This document shows positions 1 to 11,263 of a stretch of 31,908 nt of DNA, one piece after another. Within the stretch, counting starts at the first letter, position 1. Each line of letters begins with the position of its first letter. This stretch comes from Gnetum montanum (lineage: Eukaryota > Streptophyta > Gnetopsida > Gnetales > Gnetaceae). The stretch is taken from assembly GCA_015680685.1 (NCBI GenBank), contig MNCI01003984.1, positions 220,044 through 251,951 on the forward strand. The letters are read 5' to 3'. The position numbers and the translations under genes were made by a program. The notes below the pieces were generated by a model. The model made no database searches and had not been told where the DNA came from. It saw only the letters and a program-made list of their open reading frames with translations.

Positions 1-1622
1 CTTTTGGATAGGCAAATTTTTCCAATTCACCATCTCTTCAAGTGGTGACTCTTCTTCATCCTTACAAAATCTTACTCCCCTCTTCTGAAGGGAAGGATCT
101 TGATTATACTCATCCATACTTTCTCTCTTCCATAGCTCACCTTCTTCCTTAGCAACTTTTTTGAATAGTATTTGAATTGATGGAACCTAAGCTTGGATAG
201 TCTCCCTTAGACATAAGTCCTAATGGTTATTCTTGTTTCATACCTAAGCCCATCCACGAGATGGTGCAGTTGATCCCTTTGTGAATAACCATGGCCAGGA
301 AAATGATGTAACAGTGCATAGTATTGGCCCATGGTAGCATCCAAGGGTTCATGTCCTCGTTGTTTCCATCCTTGGATTTGGTTTTGTAGGTTAAACACTT
401 GGGGGTACATTTGGTACTTGTCATTAAATAGTTCTAACATAGTACTCCACCTACAAATGGATTCTGGTTCTAAAGATCGGTACTAGCTTTTTGCTACTTT
501 AACTAATGTCCATGGGAACAACTTAAGTTTTTTTCATTCATTCTCTATGTTTTGTAAGGCACATGCATCATGGAATTCTTGTAAATGATTCTAAGGATTA
601 GCATTGTATCCCCCTTCAAATCATGGGATGCTGTTCATATCTAATCTCTTGATCCTACTATCTTTCTGGTGCCTTGATGGAATTCTAATAGCCTTAGTTG
701 TCTCTAACATACTTCGAGTAGTGAGTACGGGTTCATTGTGATCATCTTGTCCATGAAGTCTATGATGCCTACGTTGTTCCCTACTCTCCCTTCTTCTATG
801 TCATGACTCTCTAGATTGCCCTTGTCCCCTTTTCTACCTATTTCGTCTATGACTTCCACTTTGCCTACCTTTATCCCCATGGTCTTTTTCCTTATGACTA
901 CATCTAGATACTAAAGGAGAGGATGAAGGAGATGATGAAGCTGAAGAATAAGGAGAACTATCATCATGATGGTGTTTGCTACCTTCTCTTCGATAGTCAT
1001 GGCCTTGATCATGATTGTGATCAGAATGTCCATCTTTATCATCTGTCTATGTTCCTTTTTTGAACCCATTCTATCTCTGTGTATCAAAACATGGATTATG
1101 AATAGTGGAATGAAGGTTCTGATACACAACCCCTTGTCCAAATTCAAGGGGAGGAACATTGTTGTGTGGATGACTGCCTAAGGTAGGTTCACCACCCTCA
1201 TTTTTGCTTAAGACATGTGGGATATCCTGGGACCACTTACCTTTCAAAGACTTATGGTGTCTCTCCTATTGCAAGTCCCTTTGAAGTTGTGCCTCTGTGG
1301 GATGATATTCTCTCAATTCATGGTCTTGCACAACGTATTCTACATGTAAGTGCCACATGCCAATTCATGTGAGATCATGAAGAAGCATGCTTGGGACTAA
1401 ATGATTGGGAGGTAACACTATGTTACCTTCTAAGTCTCGCCAACATAGTTGTTCATCTTGATGAAGGATAAAGGTGAAGTATGGTATATACTCATTAGGA
1501 TGAATATATACCACTCGAACTTGTTAAGGGACTGGTGGATCAATGTCATGTGTATTACGCCATTGACTATTTCTTGTTTAAGACCTAGGCGGTGAGGTGC
1601 TTTAATATGAAGAAGGAGACAT
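1..1622 (-). pseudogene. gag: Gag remnant of retrotransposon copy A (runs off the left edge)
   Basis: Gag is the structural protein that packages retroelement RNA into virus-like particles in the cytoplasm. I place the start at the ATG complementary to 1620-1622, about 115 bases past the primer site, because the reading begins MSPSSY as in related copies. A Ser/Asp/Arg/His-rich spacer is read around 780-1160. The retrotransposon-gag core follows at about 180-560, where YRSLEPES, MLELFNDKYQ and YYALLHHFPGHGY align with the same stretches in copies B, D and E. The frame is broken by many stops and shifts, so it is dead. Its N-terminal third contains a segment (read at about 1350-1500, with NEYIPYF and DEQLCWRDLEG) absent from copies D and E. 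Family assignment is firm; exact codon boundaries are not. Confidence 0.8.
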
Positions 1623-1737
1623 ACTTGTCTATTTAGTGTGCAATGTATTCTTTTTTATTATTTTCTCAACCAACCCTAAGGATTCGTTTCAATGATGTGA
1701 ATGATTTCTTATGTTCTAGTTAGTGCACAAACAACTA

Positions 1738-1758
1738 AGTCACCAGAAACAGTGTCAA
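1738..1758 (-). other. Primer-binding site of copy A, tRNA-Asp type (decayed)
   Basis: On the minus strand, directly after the LTR end, the bases read TTGACACTGTTTCTGGTGAC. They match the plant tRNA-Asp primer complement TTGGCGCCGTTGCCGGGGA with changes mostly at CpG positions. The position right next to the LTR terminus and the same site in copies D and E support the call. It marks the adjacent LTR as a 5' LTR and the element as minus-strand. Confidence 0.75.
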
Positions 1759-2486
1759 TGATGAGTGACGAGGTACCCCTATGCTCAACCATATGCATAT
1801 GAGCATTTCACACATGATCTGGTTGAATCCTAAGGACTAAGTGCTTATGTGCCCTTGTGTAATAAGGATGGGTTGGTTGATCATTGTCTTCCCAAGCTTC
1901 CCTGTATGTCACGGTTGTATGGTTAAGCTTGAGACATATGATTTTTATAGCTTTTATGTTTTTATGTCTTGCGCTAGTAGGGAAGGAGAGAGGTAACTAA
2001 GTGACTAATTTAGCTTAACTACTCATTATCTAAGTCCTAACTAATCCTAACACCAACATTTATTCCCAATTTTTTTAGACATCCTAAAATAGTGCAACAT
2101 TGTTGGGATTACCAAACGCTAATCATTATTAGATTACCAAGCATTACACCCATGCTCAAAGTGGTCGTGCTTGTGTAATTTAATGATTTTCTTAATTGAT
2201 CAAAATGAATTTTTGTGCTAATAATTGAAATGTAAAGTGAATAAAATAAAATAAAATAAATGTGTAAGAAAATAAATGTCCAGTGCTGCAAGGATGAATC
2301 AAAGTGCTCATCTTTATTTTTGTACACAAGGTGTGCTTAGGTACACAATGCTTGAATAACGATCCATACATGCTTAGACCTCCTACTGTGAGCACTTGGA
2401 AAATATTCTAGCTTTCAAACAAACTACAAGATTTTTGCTACTTGATTACTAAAAAGAATTTTCTTAAATTATGTGCCTGGGCACTG

Positions 2487-2496
2487 TATTTATAAG
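2487..2496 (-). promoter_or_regulatory. TATA box in the LTR of copy A
   Basis: CTTATAAATA on the minus strand lies between the U3 repeats and the R region, at the same relative place as TATAAATA in copies D and E. Transcription would begin roughly 30 bases further along the minus strand. Confidence 0.65.
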
Positions 2497-2499
2497 CTT

Positions 2500-2585
2500 G
2501 GGAGAAACTACTCTGATAATTAGAATAACTACTAAAGTAACCACTCTAATAATTAGAGTAACTACTAGAGTAACCACTCTCATCA
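2500..2585 (-). repeat. 33-base tandem repeats in the U3 of copy A
   Basis: Two 33-base units sit head to tail at 2513-2545 and 2546-2578, differing at four positions, with partial units at both ends. Each unit contains two related half-units (TAACTACTAGAG and TAACCACTCT on the plus strand). They lie directly upstream of the TATA box, where U3 enhancers of LTR elements are found. The enhancer role is inferred. Confidence 0.8.
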
Positions 2586-5199
2586 CATAGGAAAGAAGAT
2601 GCAATTTTTGAACTCTATACTATATGCTCCCCTCTAAAAAAGGAACTCTCAAACATAAACACAAAGGTTCATTTGCTAATCCAATTTTTTGAGAAGATGT
2701 GTAGAGGTCCATTAGGTATAAGACCTTGTGCAGATATGAAAATGCCTCAAAAAATGGACAACAAAGGAGATATGGATGAGGCATATGAAGATGACACTTA
2801 TATGATTTCACCTAAAATATGGAACAAACCCAATCTTGACTATCCAATCCAAATTAGAGATACTACATATTGTTGTTATGAAATATGTGAACATGTACAA
2901 ACTTATTGTCAACAGAATAACATGGCTACATGGTATTGTCAAGAGAAATCTAGAAAGTATAACTTATAGGACAAAAAAGCTTGAAGAACCAATGAATAAG
3001 AGGAAGATATGACCATTGATGATATTGAAGGATTAGAACCTATGACTAGCAAATATTATCAATCCTTTCATTTCAAAAAAAAGAGCATTAAGAAGTAGCA
3101 ACCTCAAATGAATTAGGAGATTCAAATAGAGAAGCTAATGATAGAAAAGATAAAGAACAATGGCATGCTAAGGAGGTACTCTATGATAAAGGACCTCATC
3201 TCAAACTTCAATAATCATTTCATTACCTAGAAGTAAGCAAGATAAGAAATTGCAAGTAAATTTTAATTCCTTGGCTTGCTAAATTTATTTTTGATTGTCT
3301 ATTTATTAACTTTTGAAAATTTTTTTAGTTTATTTCTAAAAATATTAAAGGTATGAAAATGTATGGAATGGATGTAATTGATTAGAAATCTTGGAAAATT
3401 CCAAGAATTCCTTCCTTGATATTACATGATGTTGAGCTGCATATAATAGCAATGTGATTATCAAAATTTCAATGGACATTAAATTAAATTATCTTAAGAA
3501 AGGAATAAGAACTCACAAGGTAAGTTCTAGTAAGTTTACTTGTTATAGTATTAAGACCGTATCTTTGTTGTTAGAACATATATACCTTTTTCTCAAGCTC
3601 TTACCATCATATTAAGTTTTGTATTGCTTGTTGATCTATAGAACAAGAATATGTTTTAGTTGCCTCCTTGTGTCGATTTTATAGTTACAATGGCTTTAAA
3701 ATGATCTTTAATTAACATTGGTAAATCAAGGGATTTTTTTCCTTAATAGTAATTAATGATATCAAGTAAAGTGAGTCCTTAACTATAATTCATGGACCTT
3801 CTAAGAAGGATACATTATGATTATTTGCTACCTATGTTAAAATATTTGAATCATGGATACTATTAATAAGAGACTTTGGTTTCCAAAAGTCTTCATACTT
3901 AATCTTAGAATTGCTATGTAGATGATTCTTGAGGTAAAAATTGCATTCTATATCTTTGGAAAAATCAAGACTACATCTCTAAAAGAAGCATGTTAATCCT
4001 ATAATGCTCAAGGAGAGAATACCACTCTCTTTACAATAGATGTATTAAGAAGCTAAGAAGAAAATTAGCACATATGTAGGGGGAGCCTATACCTCATCAA
4101 CAATATTCATCTTTTGATCCACTAGTGTAGGGGAAGTCTTCTAAGACTATCATCAAAAAGAAACTCAAGCAGTAAGATTTTGCATTCTAGTACTTATAGA
4201 AAATGAGCAAGAAGAGATCTATTCATGTTGTATGGTAAATTATCTAAGGTAAAATTTTAAGTTTATTTTGGTCAAGAAATGGTTGAATATTTCATCTTGA
4301 GATATATTTCTTGATGTTGGTAATTGAAATTGACATGGTAATGTTCAATTGCTTTATGGGTATCTTTTGAAGATACGATCCATGTTGCTTTTGATCTTTT
4401 GAGATTTTCAACATGATAGGTTGTGTAGGTCTAACCATTCTTATGGATATTAGATCTAAGTCCTTCAAAGCTATATGCGTTGTATTCACTCTCCTTACAA
4501 TGAAATTTATTTGTCTTATCTTTTTGTTGATGTACATAAAAGGGGATAATGTATTGGTAAATACTAACCATAAGTGTGTTTGTAAAGACTAGTCATGAGA
4601 TATTGGTAATATAGCATATATGGTAAATATTTTTGTTGTGACATTGTTGAATCTTGATGGATCTAAGGCCAAATGTCATAGATGTTAATTGGTGAAGACT
4701 ATTCTATTATGACTTGTTTTTATCATTTTTACGAATATAGTCTTCATGATTAATTTAGATTTGAGACTCTTGGAATATGCAGTAAATAGTGTTCTTAGTA
4801 CTAATGGCTATCATTCAAGACATATTTTTGGTAGATACCTTTGCTTATGGCATGATGGTTTAGAGACAAGATACTTGATCTTCAGTACTCAACCTTTGGA
4901 GTTTAGTCTTTAGTTCTAAATGAAAATATTCTTGAACAAAAATTGAAAGGCTTTGTTTATGTTTCTATGTGCTTCATAGATTATTTGATTTTAAATAGAT
5001 ATGGGCAACTCTTGATGGAACTTGTCTTCTTGATTAGCCCTATGGAACTAGTGCTAAAGGAGGTGTACCCATTAACCTTTATCCTATCTTTTTTTCATCC
5101 TTTGCAATTTATATATTTACAAATGTACATGCCTTAACTTGACTAGCTTATACTATTTATTATATGATATAATAACACCTTTTCTCAAGTTTTGAACAT
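2586..5199. other. AT-rich unassigned stretch between copy A and the copia-type LTR
   Basis: No recognisable domain, RNA gene or repeat. A 98-codon open frame at 2673-2969 (+) has the motifs MISPKIWN and ATWYCQEKSRKY; I do not recognise it, and its sequence is followed by many stops. Because a copia-type polypurine tract ends this stretch at 5216, part of it is probably the decayed 3' end of a Ty1/copia element, but I could not find copia RT or RNase H motifs in any frame. Confidence 0.4.
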
Positions 5200-5203
5200 C
5201 ACC

Positions 5204-5216
5204 AAAAAGGGGAAGA
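5204..5216 (+). other. Polypurine tract of a copia-type element
   Basis: AAAAAGGGGAAGA precedes TTGTTGACC. This arrangement, a G-rich purine run followed within a few bases by TGTTG, is typical of the junction between internal region and 3' LTR in plant Ty1/copia elements, where the purine run primes plus-strand DNA synthesis. It implies that the DNA to the left was once internal retrotransposon sequence. Confidence 0.6.
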
Positions 5217-5465
5217 TTGTTGACCTTTAGGAATGTCAAAACCTTGGAAAATGGAGAATGTGGAAAATATGCTTGTGGATCTTGTAGGATTTGAAAAGAT
5301 AAGATAAAGATAAGAGCTTGGAAAAATTATGATGAGATTAAGACAAGAGCATGGTGAGATCAAGATGAGAATATATTTTTAAATTTGTAGTGACAAAGTC
5401 TCAATCAAGATTGCAAGAGTTTTAAGAAATCACAAGGGTGCATGAAGCCTAGAAGTCAAAAGAAG

Positions 5466-5696
5466 ATGTTTCGGTAGCTACCAAGACATCCTAGAAGAAT
5501 AGAACATGTTCTAGTGACAAAAGCTCAATTTTAGGCTAGATTTCCAACAAAAATAATAGATGTTCCAATTTCAATTAAGATGTTCTAGCTAGGACACCCC
5601 ATGTGAGATGTTCCAACAAGAGTGAGAAATCCCACCTACAAGTAATAGAAAGTTAGTAGGACATCCCAAGCTTGAATGAGACATTCCAACTAGCCA
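5466..5696 (+). repeat. GATGTTCC / GGACATCC motif cluster in the copia-type U3
   Basis: Degenerate copies of GATGTTC(C/T)A and of the near-complement GGACA(T/C)CC alternate at about 5466, 5487, 5549, 5580, 5594, 5609, 5658 and 5680. They sit in the upstream part of the LTR, so they may be promoter elements. Spacing is irregular. Confidence 0.5.
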
Positions 5697-5987
5697 TTTT
5701 ATAGTTGTTGTATGAATTCTAATGATTATTTAATAAGGATAGAGACTACAAAGGAAATTATATCTTTTTACAAAGAACAAGTACTATTCACACAAATATT
5801 TCTTCATTGTATACATCTTGTAAATTAATTTGTTCTTCCATTATTTATCTTTTCTAAGTTGTATTATATTTTTCAAGAGCCTCATAGGAAAGAATCTATA
5901 ATTATAGTTACATTCTCTTCTTAATTATTATTTCTCCCTTTGTAAATCCTACGGGGTTGATGTGCTTCTTGCAAGAAGTCATCCCTT

Positions 5988-6197
5988 GAGCTTGTTAGGA
6001 TCTTGCATGGTTGAGTTCATTTCTTGAGAGAAAACACTTCATGTAGAGCTCAAGTCATTGTAAATGTTGTGGGATCCTTAAAATCATATTTTGAGTTTGT
6101 TGGGACCTTATGAGGTTGAGTTTGTTTCTTGAGAGAAAAAACTCCTTGAAAAGCTTAAACTTTGTAAAGGTTGTGGTATCCTTGAAATCCCATTTTT
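5988..6197 (+). repeat. 105-base tandem duplication in the copia-type LTR
   Basis: Units 5988-6092 and 6093-6197 share the same order of landmarks: GAG(C/T)TTGTT(A/G)GGA, GGTTGAGTT, TTTCTTGAGAGAAAA, TGTAAA(T/G)GTTGTGG and ATCCTT(A/G)AAATC. Identity looks close to 80 percent by eye, so the duplication is old. Confidence 0.75.
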
Positions 6198-6366
6198 AAG
6201 AAAACAAAGTCTAAACATATGCACGGATTCTACCCTCTAAGTGTGGAGATACCCAAGTTGGAAAGCCACATACATTTATGTGTAGTTTTGTGTTTGAATT
6301 TGTAGAACTTATTCAATCCCCCTTCTAAGTTGTCAACCTTCATATATATCCTATGAAACATTCTAG

Positions 6367-6387
6367 TTGGATATCAAATTTAGGACC
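6367..6387 (+). other. Decayed copia primer-binding site (initiator tRNA-Met type)
   Basis: TTGGATATCAAATTTAGGACC resembles the plant copia site TTGGTATCAGAGC followed by TAGGACC, with one inserted base and G-to-A/T changes. It lies just past the LTR end. The match is imperfect, so the call is moderate. Confidence 0.45.
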
Positions 6388-6499
6388 AGTTAGGAAATGA
6401 ATAGGTGAATTATGAGCATGCATTGACTTTCGTAACCTTAATACCTCTTGTACTAATGACAAGTGTTCACTTCTCCTTATGGGAAAAGTTTTGTAAATC

Positions 6500-7060
6500 T
6501 TAAATGGTGCTCAAATGTGCTTATGTCTAGATGGATATTTAGGCTATAATCAAATTTTAGTAAGTAAGAAAGACCAATATAACACTTTCTTAATAATAAA
6601 ATGGGGAAATTTTCAATTCACCAAAATGTCATTTGGCATTATAAATACTAGTTCTACCTTTCAAAAGGCTATAGATAAAACCGTTAAAGATGTAATAAAT
6701 AAATGAATTATTATTTACCTAGATGATTTAACCATTTTATCTAAAGATATGAAGATTCATATTAAAGATTTTAGGAATTTTTTCATAAGATGTAGATGAT
6801 TTGATATCACTTTGACTACTAAGAAATATGTTTCTAGTATTTAAGTGGTAAATTTCTTGGTCATATAATGACTAAAGAAGGAATTATGATTAATCTTAAA
6901 CAAGTAAGCTATTTTAGAGGTATCCAATCCTTTTTCTAAAATACATTTAAGGGCTTTCTTTGAAAAAATTAATTTTGTTACTTGATTTATCCCTATGTAT
7001 GATGAATTAGTTAAACCATTAAATAATATGCTTAAAAAAATAGTAGTATGCATTAGATAG
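6500..7060 (+). pseudogene. pol: Ty3/gypsy reverse transcriptase remnant
   Basis: This domain copied element RNA into DNA. The first readable part (from about 6512) has LDGYLGYNQI, with the first catalytic Asp at 6530-6532. KWGNFQFTKMSFGI, STFQKAIDKTV and the YLDD catalytic motif at 6716-6727 (YLDDLTILSKD) follow. This order and spacing is that of Ty3/gypsy RT. A TGA stop at 6704 and further stops after 6780 kill the frame. The N-terminal half of RT, the protease and Gag are missing: upstream is a stop at 6494 and then copia-type sequence. The YxDD residues survive although the frame does not. Confidence 0.85.
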
Positions 7061-7099
7061 AAGAAAGAAAGAATGATTTTCTTTCCATTCAGAAAACCA

Positions 7100-7520
7100 T
7101 TTTAGATGCTTCTATTTAAGCTTCTCCTTGGTATGAAAATAATTTTCTTTTATATGCTTTTTCTAGTGATTTTACTACCATTGCTATTTTAAATCAAAAT
7201 ATCATTGATCAAGGTGAAAGACCTATAACTTTCATAAATGCACCTTTGAAAGATGCATAATTAAAATATTCAGCAATAAAAAATGATTATATGTTATCAT
7301 TAAAGATCTAAAGGAATTTCACTAGTGTTTACTAAATGCTAAGATTACTATTATTATCCTATATTTAGCTACTATTTTCTTAGCTAAATTAGAAGATCAT
7401 AGTGAAAACCTACTAAGTGGATTATGAAATTGCAAGAGTTTCATATTAAATATAAAGTAGCAAAATTAGTTAGAGGAACCTATCTTGCTAAGCTAATAGT
7501 AAAATCTTTAACTTTAGAAA
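7100..7520 (+). pseudogene. pol: Ty3/gypsy RNase H remnant
   Basis: RNase H removes the RNA strand of the RNA:DNA hybrid. Readable blocks are FLLYAFSSDFTT (from 7144), ERPITFINAPLKDA, KYSAIKNDY, and after a shift LQEFHIKYK with AKLVRGTYLAKL (7424-7500). These correspond to the LYTDASD, PI.F.S..L, Y...EK and W...LQEFD.. blocks of gypsy RNase H and its connector to integrase. The catalytic Asp of the TDAS-type block reads Phe here, although some plant gypsy lineages are naturally divergent at this block. Several stops interrupt it. It continues the RT remnant upstream and leads into integrase. Confidence 0.78.
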
Positions 7521-7779
7521 CACATGATGCACCTAAAGATCAAAAGTCTATACACTTCACATACCAGCTATTGCTAAAGAAGAAGATGTTTTGTTTGCTC
7601 CTAACCAGTTACATGAACCTTGGTATGGAGATATTAAGTTTTATTTATGTTTTCATCATTGTCCTTTAGATTTAATTAAAAATAAAAGAAAATCTATTAT
7701 TATATAAATGTTATAAGTTTACCTCAATTAATGGTGAGTTATTTAGGAGAAATTTTTAATGAATATATCTTAAATGTTT

Positions 7780-8850
7780 AAAGCAAGAAAAAGTTAATGA
7801 TGTTTTAAAATAACTACATAAGGAATGTCATATTGGTTATCATTTAGTAATTTATAAAGTTAAAAGAGCAAGATACTATTAACCTACAATGATTAATTAT
7901 GCTTATAACTTGGTTAAAAATTGTGCACAATGTCAAATGTTTAAAGGAAAATATGCAAATAGTTTAAATCCTCTATGATCTATAATATAAACTAGACCTT
8001 TTGGACAATGAACTTTAGATTTCATAGGAGTAACTAATTCTTTGTAAACAGCTTAACATAAGTTTATCTTAATAGCTATTAATTATTGTACATGTTTATT
8101 AGAAGCCAAGGCTACTAATAATAATGTCTTGTGAAGTTATTTAATTTTTAGAAAATGATATAATTTCTAGATATGAATATTGTTACACTTTAGTAGTAGA
8201 TAATGGTTGTACTTTAAAATCTATAGAATTTATGAATTGGGATAGAGAATATAATATTATTATCAAAGCCATTATTGAGTATTATCCTAAAGATAATGGT
8301 TTATCAAAATCATCCATTAAAATTATATGAGATAAAATTAAGAAGATGATAACAAAAAACGCTCACACAAGGCATGAATAATTAAAATAGGAGAATGGGT
8401 AGATAGAATCTATTATAAAGAGTTAATTAAAACTATACCATATGACCTAGTATATGGATAGAAAATAATTTTACCAATAAATTTATAAATTTTAGCATAT
8501 TAGTTTTTCTTATATTATTACATACTAATGAGCATTCAATTTCTCCCACATATGGCATTTAGAATTTAGAAATTAAAAGAGTTAAAAGTAGTTAAAAACT
8601 TGTTTAAACATCAACAAATTATTAAAATATGGTTTGACAAGAAATATGCAACTAAATTTTTTAACGTAGGTAATCTATTTCTTAAGCTAGATAGAGTGTC
8701 TATTCAAATAGATCCTCAAAATAATTTTTTTATATGGTAAATTCCATATCACTTCATAGATGTCATCAACCCCAATGTTCACAAAGTTGCATATTTGCAA
8801 GGAAACAAACTTTCTAGGAATTTTAATGCATTTAAATTAAAGAATTTCTA
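7780..8850 (+). pseudogene. pol: Ty3/gypsy integrase remnant with catalytic Glu replaced by Lys
   Basis: Integrase inserts the DNA copy into the genome. The N-terminal HHCC zinc module is readable: His codons at 7817 and 7841, and NCAQCQ with Cys codons at 7922 and 7931. The core follows with TLDFIGV (first Asp at 8018), VVDNGC (second Asp at 8199) and PKDNGLSK. The third acidic residue should sit 36 codons after the second Asp; at 8307 that codon is AAA (Lys), one base from GAA (Glu). TIPYDLVYG, a C-terminal DKKYATKFFNVGNLFLK segment and NAFKLKNFYY (near 8850) complete the domain. Many stops and shifts make it a pseudogene. It is the most complete pol domain in the window. Confidence 0.85.
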
Positions 8851-11263
8851 TTATTGTGCCCCCTACACACACCTAGTAGATCCCTAGTTGGATGCTTTCT
8901 TTTCATTTTTAATGCATTTAATATGTAAATAGTTGCATTTGCTTATTATCTTTGCATTTTAATAGTCATTTTTATGCATGTTTGTTTTCATTTTTTTTCC
9001 TCACTATCATGATTGGATTTATGTTTATGTTTGATGTGATTTTAATAATCATATGATCTTTTGGCTGGATAGGCTTTGGGTGACTATAATACCATTTGAA
9101 GATGTAAGCATAATATTTAAGTTTTATATTGTTCATGTTATATCATATTATAATGTTATATAACTCTCCTTTATAATGTATTTAAATAATCCTTTGATTC
9201 TCCCCAATTTATTTTATAAATAATGGTTTCATTAGTCATGATGGATTATGGAGGATGGGATTTATGGTAACTTATCTTGTTCTTATCATAGTAATGTGAA
9301 TGTAGGATAGATGAAGTTGAAGAATGGCTAATCACAATCACTAGATAGTCTTAGAAAAAAACTCTATTTTTCCTCTTATAAGCCCTAGCCATTAAGTTTG
9401 ATGATTCATGGCTGTCTCATGAGCAATGGGATGAAGCGAGTTCCTCTTCACTTGAGAATCCTTAATCGCCTAGGTGACCTACTATGATGCCACTTAGCAT
9501 AGATTTAAAGGCACATGTAGAAGGATTGAATAGCACCATGGAAATATTTTGTAAATGGACAAGTTCATTAGTATTATAGCTAATTAGCCAAAATTGTGTT
9601 GGAATTCCTATCTTAAGAATGAAGCACACCAGGAAAACGAATTCCTCCTAGAAAAAGGAGGATTGTGTTTATTGGTAGAGCAATATGTTCTTAAGTGTGA
9701 TGGGGTCTCGCACCAATCCTCATCCTAGCCTTTCCATCTTATTTTACATTAAAAATAGTGTCCCCTCATATCCTTTTCAATTTTCATTTATTTATTTCAT
9801 TTTCCCTACCCTTTACTCCTCACCTCTTTTTGTTGCTGCATTCAAAAAATAATAGAAAAATAAAGAAAAATCCAAAAGTTATGATTATCCATGATCTAAA
9901 TGAAGCATGTCCTCTTCATGAAGTTTGGTATAAGTCCTATTCACAAAGGTACCTTCTATACTAATGGCTTTATCTTAAAATGATTGGGTTTGAAATCTTA
10001 ATTATAAATTACAATTTATAATGTTTGTATAGCATAAATTAAATCTTAAAAGACCTTATGTGGTGGTGTGAAGGATGACCATTATCTAGGTTATTTTTTT
10101 AATTATGTAATTATTTTAATCATTATTGAACATTATATTCTTCTTTACCCTTCTATAATTTCCGATACATCTAGCGATTTTATGATCATTTTGGTTTTCT
10201 ATGTTTTGCATGTTTTGGAATCATAACATTCCTATTAGTTTGGTGTCTTTACATTTTACATGTAACCTAAGTTTGGAAGGGATAAATGTTAATCTCAAAA
10301 TTTCTATGCTTAGCATGGGTCCATGACAAATAAGTTTTGTATGAAGTCCTATTCTTATGTTTTCATTAGTCTTCCCCTTGGCTAGCGATGGAGTCATATT
10401 TAAGGTATATTTTTTCAAGTTTTTTATTATTAATTAGGTGTTACAATTATTATTTAATAAGTTAAGTTATAATTAGTAGAGATGATAATTAATTAAAGAA
10501 TAATTTTATATCATACCCAAAACAGGTATTAAAAAATCATGGTGTCATTTTCATAAAATAACATGTACTTGCATGTTCCATTTATTTGGTTCACTTGTTG
10601 AAGATGATAATATTATCTTATTCAATGAAAATAATCAGTGTTGTTCTATTTCTTGGCAGCTAAGGATACTCTTTATCTCTCTAATAGTTATATATTATAT
10701 GGAGGAATAATAAGATACTTACAAGATGTTGAGATTAAACTTTCATAAATCATGAAATACATAAAAACCAAATTAAATGGGTTCTTAATCCAACTTAGGC
10801 TCCCCAACTTGGTGATTCTCTACACTTCCTAGCTTGTTAAGTTAATGATTTTTCTAAATTTTTTTCCTAAAATTTTAAATAAAGATAATGTTATTTGAGA
10901 AAGGAAATATAACATGATATTATTGGAATAGTAAAAGTTAATAAATCTAGGCTAGTCTAGTTTTTGGTAGAGCATCAATTAGTGACATCTATGATAAAAG
11001 AAGCACAAGATTTTATCTATGCCTAATTTCCTAAAATTTTTGGATGCTCTTATTAGAGTATTACACACACTCTAATGGATATTAATAAGATGGAGGGTGT
11101 TTTGAGGGTCTTGAGAAAAAAATGATAAAAATGGTAAAGAATAAGAATTTAGATCCTCTATAGACACTTGTAGATGATGTAGTAAGGTGTTTAGAAGTTT
11201 ATTAGAAAATCAAGCTTGGTAGAGTTAGAATAAGAAGACATTACGATCATGCTAGCATACATG
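8851..11263. other. AT-rich unassigned stretch after the gypsy pol remnant
   Basis: No open frame with recognisable motifs. The first part probably contains the untranslated 3' end of the gypsy element, but I could not find its LTR. A slightly GC-richer, gene-like patch at about 9370-9550 and a pyrimidine-rich patch at 9760-9840 remain unexplained. The last 250 bases before 11264 read as a stop-broken, Lys-rich frame of unknown origin. Confidence 0.4.

Larger units (their letters stand above)
1759..2585 (-). mobile_element. 5' LTR of retrotransposon copy A
   Basis: This 827-base LTR drives transcription of copy A leftward. On the minus strand it starts TGATGAGA at 2585 and ends ACTCATCA at 1759, giving the imperfect inverted ends shared with copies B, D and E. 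In order it holds a U3 with 33-base tandem repeats (2500-2585), a TATA box (2487-2496) and an R/U5 region with AAATAAAGAT near 2315. A conserved tail at 1759-1800 corresponds to GGTTGAGTATAGGGGTATCTC in copy E. A tRNA-Asp-type primer site follows immediately, so this is the 5' LTR. The U3 is unlike those of the other copies while the rest aligns, which suggests a different subfamily. Confidence 0.82.
5218..6360 (+). mobile_element. Ty1/copia-type LTR, decayed
   Basis: The LTR starts TGTTGACC after a polypurine tract. It contains a motif-rich U3 (5460-5700), a 105-base tandem duplication in R/U5 (5988-6197), and the characteristic tail TTCAATCCCCCTTCTAAG (6312-6329). The end is uncertain: GTCAACC at 6332-6338 nearly mirrors the start, while CA at 6359-6360 lies closer to the primer-site remnant at 6367. 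A purine tract on its left and a primer site on its right mean it is flanked by internal-type DNA on both sides. That is expected for a recombined, tandem element rather than a simple solo LTR. No intact copia coding region is recognisable on either side. Confidence 0.65.

Noticed and set aside
966-1181. Plus-strand open frame of 71 codons
   Set aside because: It lies antisense to the Gag remnant of copy A, and its low-complexity sequence mirrors the Asp/His-rich Gag spacer.
2673-5199. Copia pol upstream of the polypurine tract
   Set aside because: I looked for copia RT and RNase H motifs in all frames and found none convincing.
9758-9964. Plus-strand 68-codon open frame
   Set aside because: It begins in a pyrimidine-rich patch that gives Phe/Leu/Ser runs by composition, with no recognisable domain.
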